NCBI RefSeq assembly: GCF_009806985.1
Contig: NZ_WUAX01000006.1
Coordinates: forward strand, 288,248-352,247
Reading direction: 5' to 3'
Length of the DNA: 64,000 bases
DNA from: Halorubrum sp. JWXQ-INN 858
Lineage (GTDB): Archaea > Halobacteriota > Halobacteria > Halobacteriales > Haloferacaceae
Part shown: in pieces, positions 1-8,738 of the stretch
How positions within the stretch are numbered: the stretch's first letter is position 1
Layout of the letters: every line of letters begins with the position of its first letter
The notes under the pieces: model-generated
Told to the model about the DNA's origin: nothing
The model's database searches: none
What the model saw: the letters and a program-made list of their open reading frames with translations, nothing else
Made by a program: the position numbers and the translations under genes

Positions 1-579
1 TACACCCACCACGTCGCGCGGATCTCGAAGGCGATGCTGCGTGACGGGGCGGCGACGCTGCTCGACGCGACGGAGACGACGGCGGCGGAGCTCCGTCGCA
101 TGGACGACCACGACTTCCTCGTCGCGCTCCGCTCGTGTCCGGACACCGCGCCGATCGCCCGGCGGTACGACGAGCGGGACCTCTACAAGCTGGCGGTCTG
201 GGCGGAGTACGACGACGTCCCCGAGCGGGTCCACGACGCGGAGCACGAAACCATCGTCGCGCTCGAACGCGAGATCGCCGCGGAGGCCGGCGTCGATCGC
301 GACGCCGTCGTGCTCGACGTCCCGCCGGAGCCCTCGATGCGGGAGTCGAGCGCCCGCGTGACCGTCAACGGGGAGGTCCGGCGGCTGGAGCGACAGTCGC
401 CGCTCGTCTCGGCGCTCCGGACCGTCCAGCGGAACCAGTGGCGGCTCGGCGTGTACGCCCCCGCGCCGGCGACCGACCGGGTCGGGCGAGCCGCCGCCGA
501 CGTGTTGGACCTCGACCCCGACGGGCTCGTGAGCGAGGTGCGGCGGGGGATGTCGACCACCCTCGACGAGTTCGAGTGA
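1..579 (+). CDS. HD-domain phosphohydrolase, C-terminal part (5' truncated by window)
   Basis: The reading frame is open from base 1 and stops at 577-579, so the gene begins upstream of the window. The visible 192 residues resemble the C-terminal half of haloarchaeal HD-superfamily (dGTPase/SAMHD1-like) hydrolases: a helical segment with RRYDERDLYKLAVW near residue 56, then an alpha/beta tail. The metal-binding HD residues would lie upstream and are not visible, so substrate and catalytic state cannot be judged. The in-frame ATG at 34 is internal; nothing promoter-like precedes it within the window. The following gene has its own TATA-like element, so this gene probably ends its transcription unit. 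Confidence 0.65.
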   Translation, partial: YTHHVARISKAMLRDGAATLLDATETTAAELRRMDDHDFLVALRSCPDTAPIARRYDERDLYKLAVWAEYDDVPERVHDAEHETIVALEREIAAEAGVDRDAVVLDVPPEPSMRESSARVTVNGEVRRLERQSPLVSALRTVQRNQWRLGVYAPAPATDRVGRAAADVLDLDPDGLVSEVRRGMSTTLDEFE

Positions 580-623
580 CCGCCGGACGGGAGGGGACGG
601 CAGGGTCGTCGCGGGTCGTGACG

Positions 624-629
624 TTTTAA
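624..629 (+). promoter_or_regulatory. TATA-like box of the amidohydrolase gene
   Basis: TTTTAA lies 25-30 bp before the ATG at 654, the spacing expected for a leaderless haloarchaeal transcript starting at or next to the start codon. Confidence 0.5.
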
Positions 630-653
630 CCCCCCGCTGTCGACCACCCGCGT

Positions 654-1691
654 ATGCACGTCGAGGGGACCGTACTGGTCGGGCGCGGGTTCGAGCCGGT
701 CGAGGGGCGGGTCGTCGTCGCAGACGGGGAGATCGTCGCGATCGAGGAGTGCGAGACCGACAGCGACGACGTGGTCCTCCCGGCGTTCGTCAACGCACAC
801 ACGCACATCGGCGACTCCATCGCCAAGGAGGCCGGCGAGGGGCTCTCGCTCGACGAGCTGGTCGCCCCGCCGGACGGGCTCAAACACCGGCTCCTCCGGG
901 CGGCGAGCCACGAGGAGAAGGTGGCCGCGATGGCGCGGACCCTCCGTTACATGGAGTCGACCGGAACCGGCACGTTCCTCGAGTTCCGCGAGGGGGGCGT
1001 CGACGGCGTCGCGGCCCTCCGCGACGCGCTGGCCGGCGAGGGCGTCCCGTTCGGCGAGCGCGACGTCGAGGCGGTCGTGTTCGGTCGCGACGACCCCGAC
1101 GTCCTGTCGGTCGCGGACGGCTACGGCGCGTCCGGCGCGCGCGACGCCGACTTCGACGCCGTTCGCTCCGAGACCCGGCGGGCGGGGAAGCTGTTCGGGA
1201 TCCACGCGGGCGAGCGCGACGCCGACGACGTTAACCCCGCGATGGACCTCGAGCCCGACTTCCTCGTTCACATGGTCCACGCCGAGGCGATCCACCTCGA
1301 CCGGCTGGCGGACCGCGGGACGCCCGTCGTCGTCTGTCCGCGGTCCAACCTCGTGACGAACGTCGGGGTCCCCCCGATCCGCGAGCTGGTCGAGCGCACC
1401 ACGGTCGCGCTCGGCACCGACAACGTGATGCTCGACTCGCCGTCGATGTTCCGCGAGATGGAGTTCGCCGCCAAGCTCGCGGACCTGCCCGCGAGGGAGG
1501 TGCTCCGGATGGCGACGGTCAACGGGGCGGCGATCGCGGGGCTCAACCGCGGCGTCATCGAGGAGGGAGCCGACGCCCGCCTCCTCGTGCTCGACGGCGA
1601 CTCCGACAACCTCGCCGGTGCACGCGACCTCGTCCGGGCGATCGTCCGCCGGGCGGGGGCGGCCGACGTCGAGCGCGTCGTCCTCGGGTGA
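654..1691 (+). CDS. Amidohydrolase family protein (cytosine deaminase/atrazine chlorohydrolase-like)
   Basis: 345 residues. The N-terminus has the small beta-sandwich typical of metal-dependent amidohydrolases, followed by the metal-binding HTH motif (NAHTHIGD, about residues 48-55). Later ligands fit HAGER (about 184), HAEAIH (about 205) and a C-terminal TDN (about 257). The order is H-x-H, H, H, D, as in mononuclear amidohydrolases. It probably deaminates or hydrolyses a cyclic amide or amidine; the substrate cannot be named. It is shorter than the usual 400-450 residues, as archaeal members often are. The start is fixed by a TATA element at leaderless spacing. Confidence 0.8.
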   Translation: MHVEGTVLVGRGFEPVEGRVVVADGEIVAIEECETDSDDVVLPAFVNAHTHIGDSIAKEAGEGLSLDELVAPPDGLKHRLLRAASHEEKVAAMARTLRYMESTGTGTFLEFREGGVDGVAALRDALAGEGVPFGERDVEAVVFGRDDPDVLSVADGYGASGARDADFDAVRSETRRAGKLFGIHAGERDADDVNPAMDLEPDFLVHMVHAEAIHLDRLADRGTPVVVCPRSNLVTNVGVPPIRELVERTTVALGTDNVMLDSPSMFREMEFAAKLADLPAREVLRMATVNGAAIAGLNRGVIEEGADARLLVLDGDSDNLAGARDLVRAIVRRAGAADVERVVLG

Positions 1692-1784
1692 GCCGGTAGC
1701 CACGGGTCGGGCCGAGTAGCCGACCGCGGGGCCGCTCGAGAGGCGAGCCACAGATTGAAGCGTGGGAAGCCCGTGCGCTCCGGT

Positions 1785-2339
1785 ATGCTCCCGAGCGCCA
1801 CCGGAACCGGTGTGCTCCTGCAGGCGCTCGGCGTGCCCCTGATCCTGCTGTTGTTTTACGTCGACGGGATGATCGTCGGGAAGGTCACGCCGCCGGCCGC
1901 GCTGTACGTCGCGTACGTGGCGCTGGTCGCCCCGGAAAACGCCGTGCTCGTGGCCGTCGCGGCCGGATGCGTCATCGCCGCCACGCTCGGCCAGTGGACC
2001 ATCTACCGCGGCTTCAACGAGGACAGCCCGGAGTTCGTCGGGATCCGGCGGGCGGTTCCGTACGTCGACCGGATCCCCGCCGTCGTGAAGAGGCGTATCG
2101 GCCAGCGACGGATGGACGTCGTGAGCGGGCTGTTCGATCGCTTCGGTGGGGCCGGGATCGCCGTCACGAACGCGGTTCCGGGGATCCGGAGCCTGATGGC
2201 CGTCCCGGCCGGGCTGAGCGGCTATCCTCGCTGGCGGTTCCTCGCGTTCGCGACGGTCGGCAACGTCGGCTATCTCGTCCTGCTCACCGCGATCGCCCGG
2301 GGGGCGGTCACCGTCGTCGGGTTCGCGCCGGGCGGCTGA
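1785..2339 (+). CDS. VTT-domain (DedA/SNARE-associated) membrane protein
   Basis: 184 residues from the ATG at 1785; an in-frame TTG lies 30 bp upstream but the ATG suits the hydrophobic N-terminus better. It has about four membrane segments, a loop containing YRGFNEDSPEF, and the C-terminal motif FGGAGIAVTNAVPGIRSLMAVPAGLSG. The phe/arg-proline pattern of that motif matches the VTT/DedA domain (FxRxxPGxRxxxxxxAG). DedA proteins are thought to act in membrane lipid homeostasis or flippase activity. It is single-domain and stands alone, with no operon partner. Confidence 0.8.
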   Translation: MLPSATGTGVLLQALGVPLILLLFYVDGMIVGKVTPPAALYVAYVALVAPENAVLVAVAAGCVIAATLGQWTIYRGFNEDSPEFVGIRRAVPYVDRIPAVVKRRIGQRRMDVVSGLFDRFGGAGIAVTNAVPGIRSLMAVPAGLSGYPRWRFLAFATVGNVGYLVLLTAIARGAVTVVGFAPGG

Positions 2340-2476
2340 CCGCCGACGGCAGAACGCGTCGGGCCGGCGGCGATCGGGTGCCGATCGGACGGGGCCGGCC
2401 GCCGTCGGCGGTGATGAGGTCGACGTGACGGGGGCGGAGAGCAACCGTTTAGTCGTTGGCTCGACGCCGATACCGC

Positions 2477-3193
2477 ATGCACGCCATCACCCGATCCGGG
2501 TGGATCGAGGTCGTCTCCGGGTCGATGTTCTCCGGGAAGACCGAGGAGCTCCTCCGGCGGCTCCGGCGGGCGGAGATCGCCGAACAGTCCGTCGCCGTTT
2601 ATAAACCAGCGATCGATGATCGCTACGGCGAGGCGACGATCGGCACGCACAACGGCCGTCAGTGGGAGGCGACGGTCGTCGACGCCGAAGGCGACGGCCC
2701 GCTGGCGATCGTCGACGACGCCGGCGACGCGGCGGTCGTCGCGATCGACGAGGCGAACTTCTTCTCGCCCGCGCTCGTCGACGCGTGCAACGCGCTCGCG
2801 GACCGCGGCGCACGGGTCATCGTCACGGGAACCGACCAGACGTTCCGCGGCGAGCCGTTCGAACCTCTGCCGCGGCTGATGGCGGTCGCGGAGTACGTCG
2901 ACAAACTGCGAGCGATCTGTTCGTGCTGTGGCGAGCCGGCGACACGGAACCAGCGACTGATCGGCGGCGAGCCCGCCCACGTCGACGACCCGACGATACT
3001 CGTCGGGGCCGAGGAGTCCTACGAGGCGCGGTGTCGCGACTGCCACGTGCTTCGGACGGGCGAGCGGGGCGGAGACGACCGCCGCCGGGAACGTCCCGAC
3101 GCGGGGCAGTCGTCAGCAGGCACGGGGCAGTCGTCAGCAGACGTGGATCAGTCGTCGTCCGGCGGGGGCGGATCATCGCCCGACGCCTCCTGA
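2477..3193 (+). CDS. tdk: Thymidine kinase, type II
   Basis: 238 residues. It phosphorylates thymidine to dTMP in pyrimidine salvage. The P-loop GSMFSGKT is at residues 15-22, the Walker B-like DEANFF at 91-96, and a structural zinc site at C148/C151 with C186/C189 (ICSCC and CRDCH). The conserved core ends near residue 195. The remaining 40 residues are a Ser/Gln/Asp/Gly-rich tail encoded by 21-bp tandem repeats (3103-3165). The start ATG at 2477 is preferred over the upstream in-frame alternative because the protein then begins as family members do. The 3' end overlaps the convergent regulator gene by 46 bp. Confidence 0.92.
   Translation: MHAITRSGWIEVVSGSMFSGKTEELLRRLRRAEIAEQSVAVYKPAIDDRYGEATIGTHNGRQWEATVVDAEGDGPLAIVDDAGDAAVVAIDEANFFSPALVDACNALADRGARVIVTGTDQTFRGEPFEPLPRLMAVAEYVDKLRAICSCCGEPATRNQRLIGGEPAHVDDPTILVGAEESYEARCRDCHVLRTGERGGDDRRRERPDAGQSSAGTGQSSADVDQSSSGGGGSSPDAS
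3103..3165 (+). repeat. 21-bp tandem repeat, three units, in the tdk 3' end
   Basis: Units at 3103-3123, 3124-3144 and 3145-3165; the first two are nearly identical and the third is diverged. The unit length is a multiple of three, so the repeat adds residues (consensus GQSSA) to the Tdk tail without a frameshift. Its last part lies in the overlap with the opposing gene. Confidence 0.8.
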
Positions 3194-4353
3194 TACACCC
3201 AGAGGTGTCCCTGTCCGTCGGGGAGGTCGATCGGCTGGTACGTCCGTCGGAACGCGCCCCCGTCCGCCAGCGGGAGCCGCTCGTCCCGGACGGGGCGGCG
3301 CTCGGCGACGACCGTCGCGATCCGGTCGACGAACCCCTCCGGGTCGGCGAACGCGCCGCCGACCCGTTCCGCGAAGCGCTCGCAGTCCGCGCCGACGGCG
3401 TCCGCCGGCGCCCCGTCGATGTCGAACAGGTCGTAGAGCTGTTGGTTAATCGCGATGACGCGCCGGTCGGCGTCCTCCGCGAGCATCCCGACCGGGAGGG
3501 TGTCGCAGATCGTCGAGAGAACGGCGTTCGTCCGCGTTATTTCCCGTTTTCTCGCCTCCCGTTCGGTGATGTCCTCGAACTGTGAGACGACGCTGATGAC
3601 CGCTCCGTCCGCGTCGGTCACCACCTGGTTATGCCAGGCGCAACGGATCCGCTCGCCGGTCGCGGTCACGTTGTCGTTCACGCTCCGGTAGCCGCCCGCC
3701 TCCGCGAGGAGCTGTCGCTCCACCTCCGCGACGTGCCGGCGCGCCTCCTCCGGGACGAACGGCAGCCACGTCCCCCCGACGAGGTCGTCGGCGTCGTAGC
3801 CGAGGATCGACTCGGCGGCGGCGTTCACGCGGACGATCCGGAACCGCTCGTCGTACTCGATCGTGCCCAGCGGCGACTGGTCGATGAACCGCGAGAGGCG
3901 TTCCTGGCTCGCGGCCAGCGCGCGCCGCGAACGGTACTGCTCGACCGCGTTCCGGACCCGGTTGGCGAGCACGGCGTACTGGTCCGTTCCCGTTCCCTTC
4001 TGGATGTAGTCGGTCACGCCCGCCGAGATCGCCTCGCTCGCGATCTCCTCGCTCCCCTTCCCCGTGAACAGCACGAACGGGATCTCCGAATCGATCTCGC
4101 GGGCCCGTTCGAGGAACTCCAGCCCGTTCATCCCGGGCATGTCGTAGTCGCTGACGACGCAGTCGAACGGCTCGTCGACGAGCGCCTCGAGCGCCGCCCG
4201 GGGGCTGGCCTCGGTCCGGACCGTGAACGAGCCGTCGACCCGGGCGAGGAACGCCGCGGTGAGCTCCGCGAAGTCCGGCTCGTCGTCGACGTGGAGGAGC
4301 CGAACCGCGGACGGCCGCCCGGGCGACTGCCCGTAAGGATCGGCCCCGTGCAT
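3148..4353 (-). CDS. Response regulator receiver with two PAS domains
   Basis: 401 residues. The N-terminal receiver domain (about 16-130) has the acidic pair D23-D24, phospho-acceptor D69 in SDYDMPG, and the switch Thr/Lys in FTGKG. It is followed by a PAS domain (about 150-265, with RVNAAAESILGY and a C-terminal FEDITERE linker) and a second PAS domain (about 275-390). There is no histidine kinase, DNA-binding or GGDEF output domain, so the protein probably relays signals through interaction with another kinase. Haloarchaea have many such receiver-PAS proteins. A palindromic TATA-like ACATATATGT sits 24-33 bp upstream of the start. Confidence 0.85.
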   Translation of the reverse strand: MHGADPYGQSPGRPSAVRLLHVDDEPDFAELTAAFLARVDGSFTVRTEASPRAALEALVDEPFDCVVSDYDMPGMNGLEFLERAREIDSEIPFVLFTGKGSEEIASEAISAGVTDYIQKGTGTDQYAVLANRVRNAVEQYRSRRALAASQERLSRFIDQSPLGTIEYDERFRIVRVNAAAESILGYDADDLVGGTWLPFVPEEARRHVAEVERQLLAEAGGYRSVNDNVTATGERIRCAWHNQVVTDADGAVISVVSQFEDITEREARKREITRTNAVLSTICDTLPVGMLAEDADRRVIAINQQLYDLFDIDGAPADAVGADCERFAERVGGAFADPEGFVDRIATVVAERRPVRDERLPLADGGAFRRTYQPIDLPDGQGHLWVYQEASGDDPPPPDDD

Positions 4354-4376
4354 ACAGTCCGTCCGCGTCGGCGATC

Positions 4377-4386
4377 ACATATATGT
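4377..4386 (-). promoter_or_regulatory. TATA-like palindrome upstream of the receiver-PAS gene
   Basis: ACATATATGT lies 24-33 bp upstream of the minus-strand start at 4353, as expected for a leaderless transcript. It is in the 196-bp divergent gap shared with the fix operon. Confidence 0.45.
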
Positions 4387-4537
4387 TTGTATCGGTGACT
4401 GTTTCCGGCTCGACGGCGGAAACGGGGGTCGTCCGTGCCGAAACGGGATCTCCCCGTGCCGAAACCGAGCGTAATCCGCACCCCCGCGAAACATACCACA
4501 CAAACAACTATTAGGGATCGAACCAACGCGCCAATGT

Positions 4538-4548
4538 GAGGAGTGATC
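4538..4548 (+). promoter_or_regulatory. Strong Shine-Dalgarno-like site before fixA
   Basis: GAGGAGTGATC nearly matches the complement of the archaeal 16S rRNA 3' end, with the GGAG core about 6 nt before the ATG at 4550. Most genes in this window look leaderless, so a leadered, SD-driven fix mRNA stands out. A possible TATA (CTATTAG) lies near 4507-4513. Confidence 0.5.
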
Positions 4549-4549
4549 A

Positions 4550-5425
4550 ATGTACACAGTCGTACTGACGAAGGGCGTCCCCGACTTCCGCGAGGGGAAG
4601 GTGTCGTTCGACGAGGACGGTCACCTCGAACGCGGGAAGACGCCCACCGTTATGAACCCGAACGACGAGCTCGCACTGCGGGCGGCCCTCCAAGGGAAGG
4701 TCCGCCACGGCGGCACCGTCTCGCTTCTGAGCATGGGCCCGCCCGGATACACGGACGTGTTGCGACAGGGCATGGAGGAGGTGTACGCCGACGACCTCTA
4801 CCTCCTGTCCGACCGGGAGATGGCCGCGGCGGACACCTGGGCGACCGCGATGACGGTCACCACCGGCATCTCGCGGCTGGAGCCGACGCCCGACCTCGTC
4901 GTGGCCGGGTTCAAGACGGCCGACGGGGAGACGGGCCACACCGGCCCGCAGACGAACTGGTGTCACCACATGAACGACGCGCTTCCCGACCGCACGCTCG
5001 TCACCCACGTCGTCTCGCTCGACGTCGACCCCGACGCCGGGACGCTGCGCGCGAAGCGGCTGGTGAAAGGCGACGTCACCGAGGTCGAGACCGTCGAAAC
5101 CGACCTCCCGGCGTTCGTCGTGACCGACCCCGAGTTCGAGGCGAGCTACCCGAAAGCCGACCACCGGCTGCGATACAAGGACCTGCGCGAGGAGACGAAG
5201 CGGCGGGCCGAGGACCCGGAGGCGGTGCTTACCGTCTGGAACCACGAGGACCTCAACCTCGATCCGGACTTCATCGGGCTCGACGGCTCGCCGACGATCG
5301 TCGCGGGCGTCGACCCGATCCCGAAAGGGCCCGACGAACGGGAGGCGACGCACGTCTCGCCCGACGACGGCGCGGGGATGGAGACGGTCCTCGAGGAGCT
5401 CCAGCCGTTCGCGGGGGGTGACTAA
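4550..5425 (+). CDS. fixA: Electron transfer flavoprotein beta subunit
   Basis: 291 residues. The ETF-beta N-terminus (MYTVVLTKGVPDF) is followed by NPNDELALRAAL, the MGPPGYTDVLRQGMEE helix, and the signature VAGFKTADGETGHTGPQ. Together with FixB it forms the flavoprotein that passes electrons to FixC; Fix-type ETFs can bifurcate electrons from NADH to quinone and ferredoxin. It is the first gene of a tight operon: fixB starts 2 bp after its stop. A good ribosome-binding site precedes it. Confidence 0.93.
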   Translation: MYTVVLTKGVPDFREGKVSFDEDGHLERGKTPTVMNPNDELALRAALQGKVRHGGTVSLLSMGPPGYTDVLRQGMEEVYADDLYLLSDREMAAADTWATAMTVTTGISRLEPTPDLVVAGFKTADGETGHTGPQTNWCHHMNDALPDRTLVTHVVSLDVDPDAGTLRAKRLVKGDVTEVETVETDLPAFVVTDPEFEASYPKADHRLRYKDLREETKRRAEDPEAVLTVWNHEDLNLDPDFIGLDGSPTIVAGVDPIPKGPDEREATHVSPDDGAGMETVLEELQPFAGGD

Positions 5426-5427
5426 CC

Positions 5428-7080
5428 GTGCCCACGATAGACCCGACCGACCACGAGATCGCCGACCTCGGTCCGGAGGTGAACGGGATCGACGACGTCG
5501 AGGAGCTGGAGGCGATGCTCGCTCTCGAGGCCGACGGCGAGGACCGGGGGCCGGTCAGAACGCTCATCGAGAGCCGGATCGAGAAGCTCCGCGCGGCGGA
5601 CGAGGAGGAGGACGCCGACCCCGGCGACGTCGACCTCGCCGAACTCACCATCGCGGACGTGGCCAACATGGTCCGGGACGTCGACGACGCCGCGGTGTTG
5701 CGGGGGCTGCTCGAACGCGAACGGGAGGGGAAGGACCGCTCGGGAGCGATCACGCAGATCGAAAACCGGATCGAGGCCGTCGAGGGCAGCGAGGGCGGCG
5801 ACGGCGAGGTCGAGTACGTGCCGCCCGAGGAGAAGTACCCCGACCTCGACCACCCGACCGCGGACAAACAGTACGTCGAGGGCACCTCCGGCGAGACGTA
5901 TCGCGACATGTGGGTGTACTGTGAGACCCAACAGGGCGAGCTGATCGACGTCTCGAAGGAACTGCTCGGGAAGGCTCGCGAGCTGATGGACGAGTACAAC
6001 GGCGAGGAGGGGTACGGCGGCGACGAGGACGGGACCCCCGAGGAGGTGATCGCCGTGGTCATCGGCGACGACGTCGTCGATCTCGCCGAGGAGGCGATCG
6101 CGTACGGGGCCGACCGGGTCGTCTACCACGAGGACGAGCGGCTCGAACGGTTCCGCCACAAGCCGTACACGGAGCTGTTCGCGCACATGTGTCGCGACTT
6201 CGACGTCGACTGGCGCGACTACCACGAGCCGCGATACACCGTCTTCCCGGCGACGAACAACGGTCGCGACCTCTCCGCGCTCGTGCAGGGCGAGCTCGAC
6301 TCCGGGCTCGCGTCCGACTGCTCGGACCTGTACATCGACGAGGCGATGATCTCGAACCCGGCGAAGACGGGGATACCCGGCGACAGCGTGGCGTTCGATC
6401 GGGTCCTCCACATGCCCCGGCCGGACTTCTCCGGGTTCGAGTACTCGACGATCCTCTGTATCGACAAGCCGCACCGGGACTTCCACCCGCAGGGCGCGAG
6501 CGTCATTCCCGGCGCGTTCGACCTCCCCGATCCGGACCCGGACCGGGAGGGCGAGCTCGTGGAACACGACCTCGAGTTACCCGACGAGTGGTTCCAGATC
6601 GAGATCGTCGACCACGACCGGCTGGAGGGCGGCGTCGACCTCACCGGCCACGACGTGGTGGTCGCGCTCGGCCGCGGGATCGGGACCGACCCGACGAAGG
6701 GGATCGAGCTCGGGCTCGAGCTGGTCGACGCGTTCGACGACGCGGCGTTCGGACTCTCCCGAGGGGTCATCACGGCCTCGTACCAGTTCGGGGGCCACGT
6801 CGCGGACTACGTCTCCGAGGAGCGGCAGATCGGCGAGTCCGGGCAGGTCGTCGAACCCGCCGTCTACATCGCGGCCGGCATCTCCGGCGCGGTACAACAC
6901 AAGGTCGGGATGGACGAGTCGGACACGATCATCGCGATCAACGACGACCCGGACGCGGACATCCGGGGCTTCTCGGACTACTTCATCGAGGGGGACCTCT
7001 TCGAGGTGCTCCCGCGGCTGACGGCGGCGGTAGAGAGCGGGAACCTGGCGGCGGTAGCGGCGGAGGCAAGCGATGACTGA
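5428..7080 (+). CDS. fixB: Electron transfer flavoprotein alpha subunit with long N-terminal extension
   Basis: 550 residues from a GTG start directly after fixA, preceded by a GGGGGGTGA ribosome-binding sequence. The ETF-alpha core begins near residue 160 (MWVYCETQQGELIDVSKELLGKAREL). The FAD-binding C-terminal domain carries VVALGRGIG and PAVYIAAGISGAVQHKVGMDESDTIIAIN. The core is preceded by about 155 residues not found in ordinary ETF-alpha (300-330 residues). That extension holds two similar helical copies (about residues 20-55 and 72-115), each ending in IExRIEx. The gene overlaps fixC by 8 bp, implying translational coupling. Confidence 0.92.
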   Translation: MPTIDPTDHEIADLGPEVNGIDDVEELEAMLALEADGEDRGPVRTLIESRIEKLRAADEEEDADPGDVDLAELTIADVANMVRDVDDAAVLRGLLEREREGKDRSGAITQIENRIEAVEGSEGGDGEVEYVPPEEKYPDLDHPTADKQYVEGTSGETYRDMWVYCETQQGELIDVSKELLGKARELMDEYNGEEGYGGDEDGTPEEVIAVVIGDDVVDLAEEAIAYGADRVVYHEDERLERFRHKPYTELFAHMCRDFDVDWRDYHEPRYTVFPATNNGRDLSALVQGELDSGLASDCSDLYIDEAMISNPAKTGIPGDSVAFDRVLHMPRPDFSGFEYSTILCIDKPHRDFHPQGASVIPGAFDLPDPDPDREGELVEHDLELPDEWFQIEIVDHDRLEGGVDLTGHDVVVALGRGIGTDPTKGIELGLELVDAFDDAAFGLSRGVITASYQFGGHVADYVSEERQIGESGQVVEPAVYIAAGISGAVQHKVGMDESDTIIAINDDPDADIRGFSDYFIEGDLFEVLPRLTAAVESGNLAAVAAEASDD

Positions 7081-8734
7081 CGATCACGAACACTACGAAG
7101 CGGTCGTCGTCGGGGCGGGTCCCGGCGGGGCCGCCGCGGCGGCGGCATTGGCACGGCAGGGCGTCGAGACGCTCGTGTTGGAACGCGGCGTCGACGCCGG
7201 CTCGAAGAACGTCTCGGGCGGGCTGATCTACGCGGAGGAGTCGGCCCCGTACACGATCGACTCGCTGTTCCCCGACTTCCGCGAGGCCGCCTCGGAACGC
7301 CCCGTGGACGACTACTACATCCACAACGTCTCGGGACGGGACGTGAAGACGTTCGACCTGGGACGGATCCACCGCCACGACACGGACTGGTGTGACGCGG
7401 TGTTGCGCCGGAAGATGGACTCGTGGCTCGCCGAGCGCGTCCACGAACTCACCCGCGAGACGGGCGGGGGGCTGCTCACCGAGGTCCGCGTGAACGGGCT
7501 GCTGCGCGAGAACGGGGAGATCGTCGGCGTCACCTGCGACGAGCTCGACCCCATCACCGCGGACCTCATCGTCGCGGCCGACGGGGTGAACTCCGAGCTG
7601 GCCCGCGACGCCGGCCTGATGGACTGGGACGAGCCCGACGACTGGTTCCAGGGGGTGAAAGCCGTCGTCGAGATGGAGCCCGACGCGATCGCCGACCGCT
7701 TCGGGATCGACGACGACGAGGGGGCCGCACACCTGTTCTCGGGCGACCTCTTCGAGGGAGTCCGCGGCGGCGGGTTCCTCTACACCAACGAGGACTCGCT
7801 CTCGGTCGGGACGGTCTTCCACCTCGACTCGCTCGCGGCCGAGCGGGCGGAGCCGCACGAGCTGCTGGACGCGCTGCTCACGCACCCGTTGCTCGATCAG
7901 TGGCTTCAGGGCGAGTACGAGGAGCGCGAGTACGCGGCGAAGCTCGTCCCGGACTCGAAGAAGGTGGCTCACCCCTCGCCGCACCGCGGGCGGCTCCTTC
8001 TCGTCGGCGACGCCGCCGGCCAGATGCAGGCGCAGGGACCGATCATCAAGGGGATGAACCACGCCGTGACCGCCGGCGGGCTCGCCGCCGAGGCGTACGC
8101 CGACGCGAAGACGCGGGGGGACCCGTCCGCGGCCGGCGAGCTGTACGAGGCGAAGCTCAACGAGGAAGGGGTCATGGACCAGCTCCGGCCGGCACGCTAC
8201 CGCGCGACCCGGTCGGTCTCGGAGAGCGACCTGCTCGGCACGATCGGGGACGCCGTGATCCGGTCGCCGATCGGGGCGGCGGGGTTGAAGGCGTTCGACG
8301 GCGCGATAGAGCGGGCGTTCAACTCGCCGTTCCTGCTCGGGATGGTCCCGGACACGCGCTTCTCGTACGTGACGCTTCCGACCCGGATCGGCGAGGTGCT
8401 CGGCGAGCCGGTGACCGGCGACAACGACGTCGAGCCGCCGGATCTCGCCGACCGGATCGGCGACCTGACGTACGACGTGGGCGAGCCGCACATCGAGCTG
8501 GTCGACAACAGCTTCGAGGCGAGCGGGACCGCCGTCACGGCGTGTCCGGTCAGCGCGGTCGGGTTCGGCGGCGGCTGTTACCGCGAGGAGACGGTCCGGA
8601 CGAACGGGAGCGAGGAGCGGCTCGTCAGTCTCGACACCCAGCCGTGCGTCGAGTGTGGCACCTGCGCGATCGTCGCCGACACCGAGTGGGAGCACCCGGC
8701 CGGCGGCAAGGGCGTCGAGTACGAACAGGGGTGA
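7073..8734 (+). CDS. fixC: FixC flavoprotein-quinone oxidoreductase fused to FixX-like ferredoxin
   Basis: 553 residues. The N-terminal FAD-binding Rossmann motif VVVGAGPGGAAAA is near residues 9-21, and the substrate domain includes LVGDAAGQMQAQGPIIKGMNHAV. FixC resembles ETF:quinone oxidoreductase and passes electrons from FixAB to menaquinone. From about residue 465 a short ferredoxin module follows, with cysteines in ACPVSAV, GGGC and CVECGTC, enough for one cubane cluster. In bacteria this module is the separate gene fixX. The overlap with fixB and the SD-like GGAGG within fixB indicate coupled expression. Confidence 0.92.
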   Translation: MTDDHEHYEAVVVGAGPGGAAAAAALARQGVETLVLERGVDAGSKNVSGGLIYAEESAPYTIDSLFPDFREAASERPVDDYYIHNVSGRDVKTFDLGRIHRHDTDWCDAVLRRKMDSWLAERVHELTRETGGGLLTEVRVNGLLRENGEIVGVTCDELDPITADLIVAADGVNSELARDAGLMDWDEPDDWFQGVKAVVEMEPDAIADRFGIDDDEGAAHLFSGDLFEGVRGGGFLYTNEDSLSVGTVFHLDSLAAERAEPHELLDALLTHPLLDQWLQGEYEEREYAAKLVPDSKKVAHPSPHRGRLLLVGDAAGQMQAQGPIIKGMNHAVTAGGLAAEAYADAKTRGDPSAAGELYEAKLNEEGVMDQLRPARYRATRSVSESDLLGTIGDAVIRSPIGAAGLKAFDGAIERAFNSPFLLGMVPDTRFSYVTLPTRIGEVLGEPVTGDNDVEPPDLADRIGDLTYDVGEPHIELVDNSFEASGTAVTACPVSAVGFGGGCYREETVRTNGSEERLVSLDTQPCVECGTCAIVADTEWEHPAGGKGVEYEQG

Positions 8735-8738
8735 ACGA

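Noticed and set aside
183..2444. 753-codon open frame on the minus strand opposite three genes
   Set aside because: Arg/Asp/Pro/Gly-rich translation with no family character; open only because high GC makes stops rare. The same holds for the long antisense frames at 9836-12013, 18688-20385, 32654-34894 and 61493-63358.
4409..4475. Repeated CCGTGCCGAAACGGG words before fixA
   Set aside because: Only two to three short, uneven copies; too little to call a regulatory repeat.
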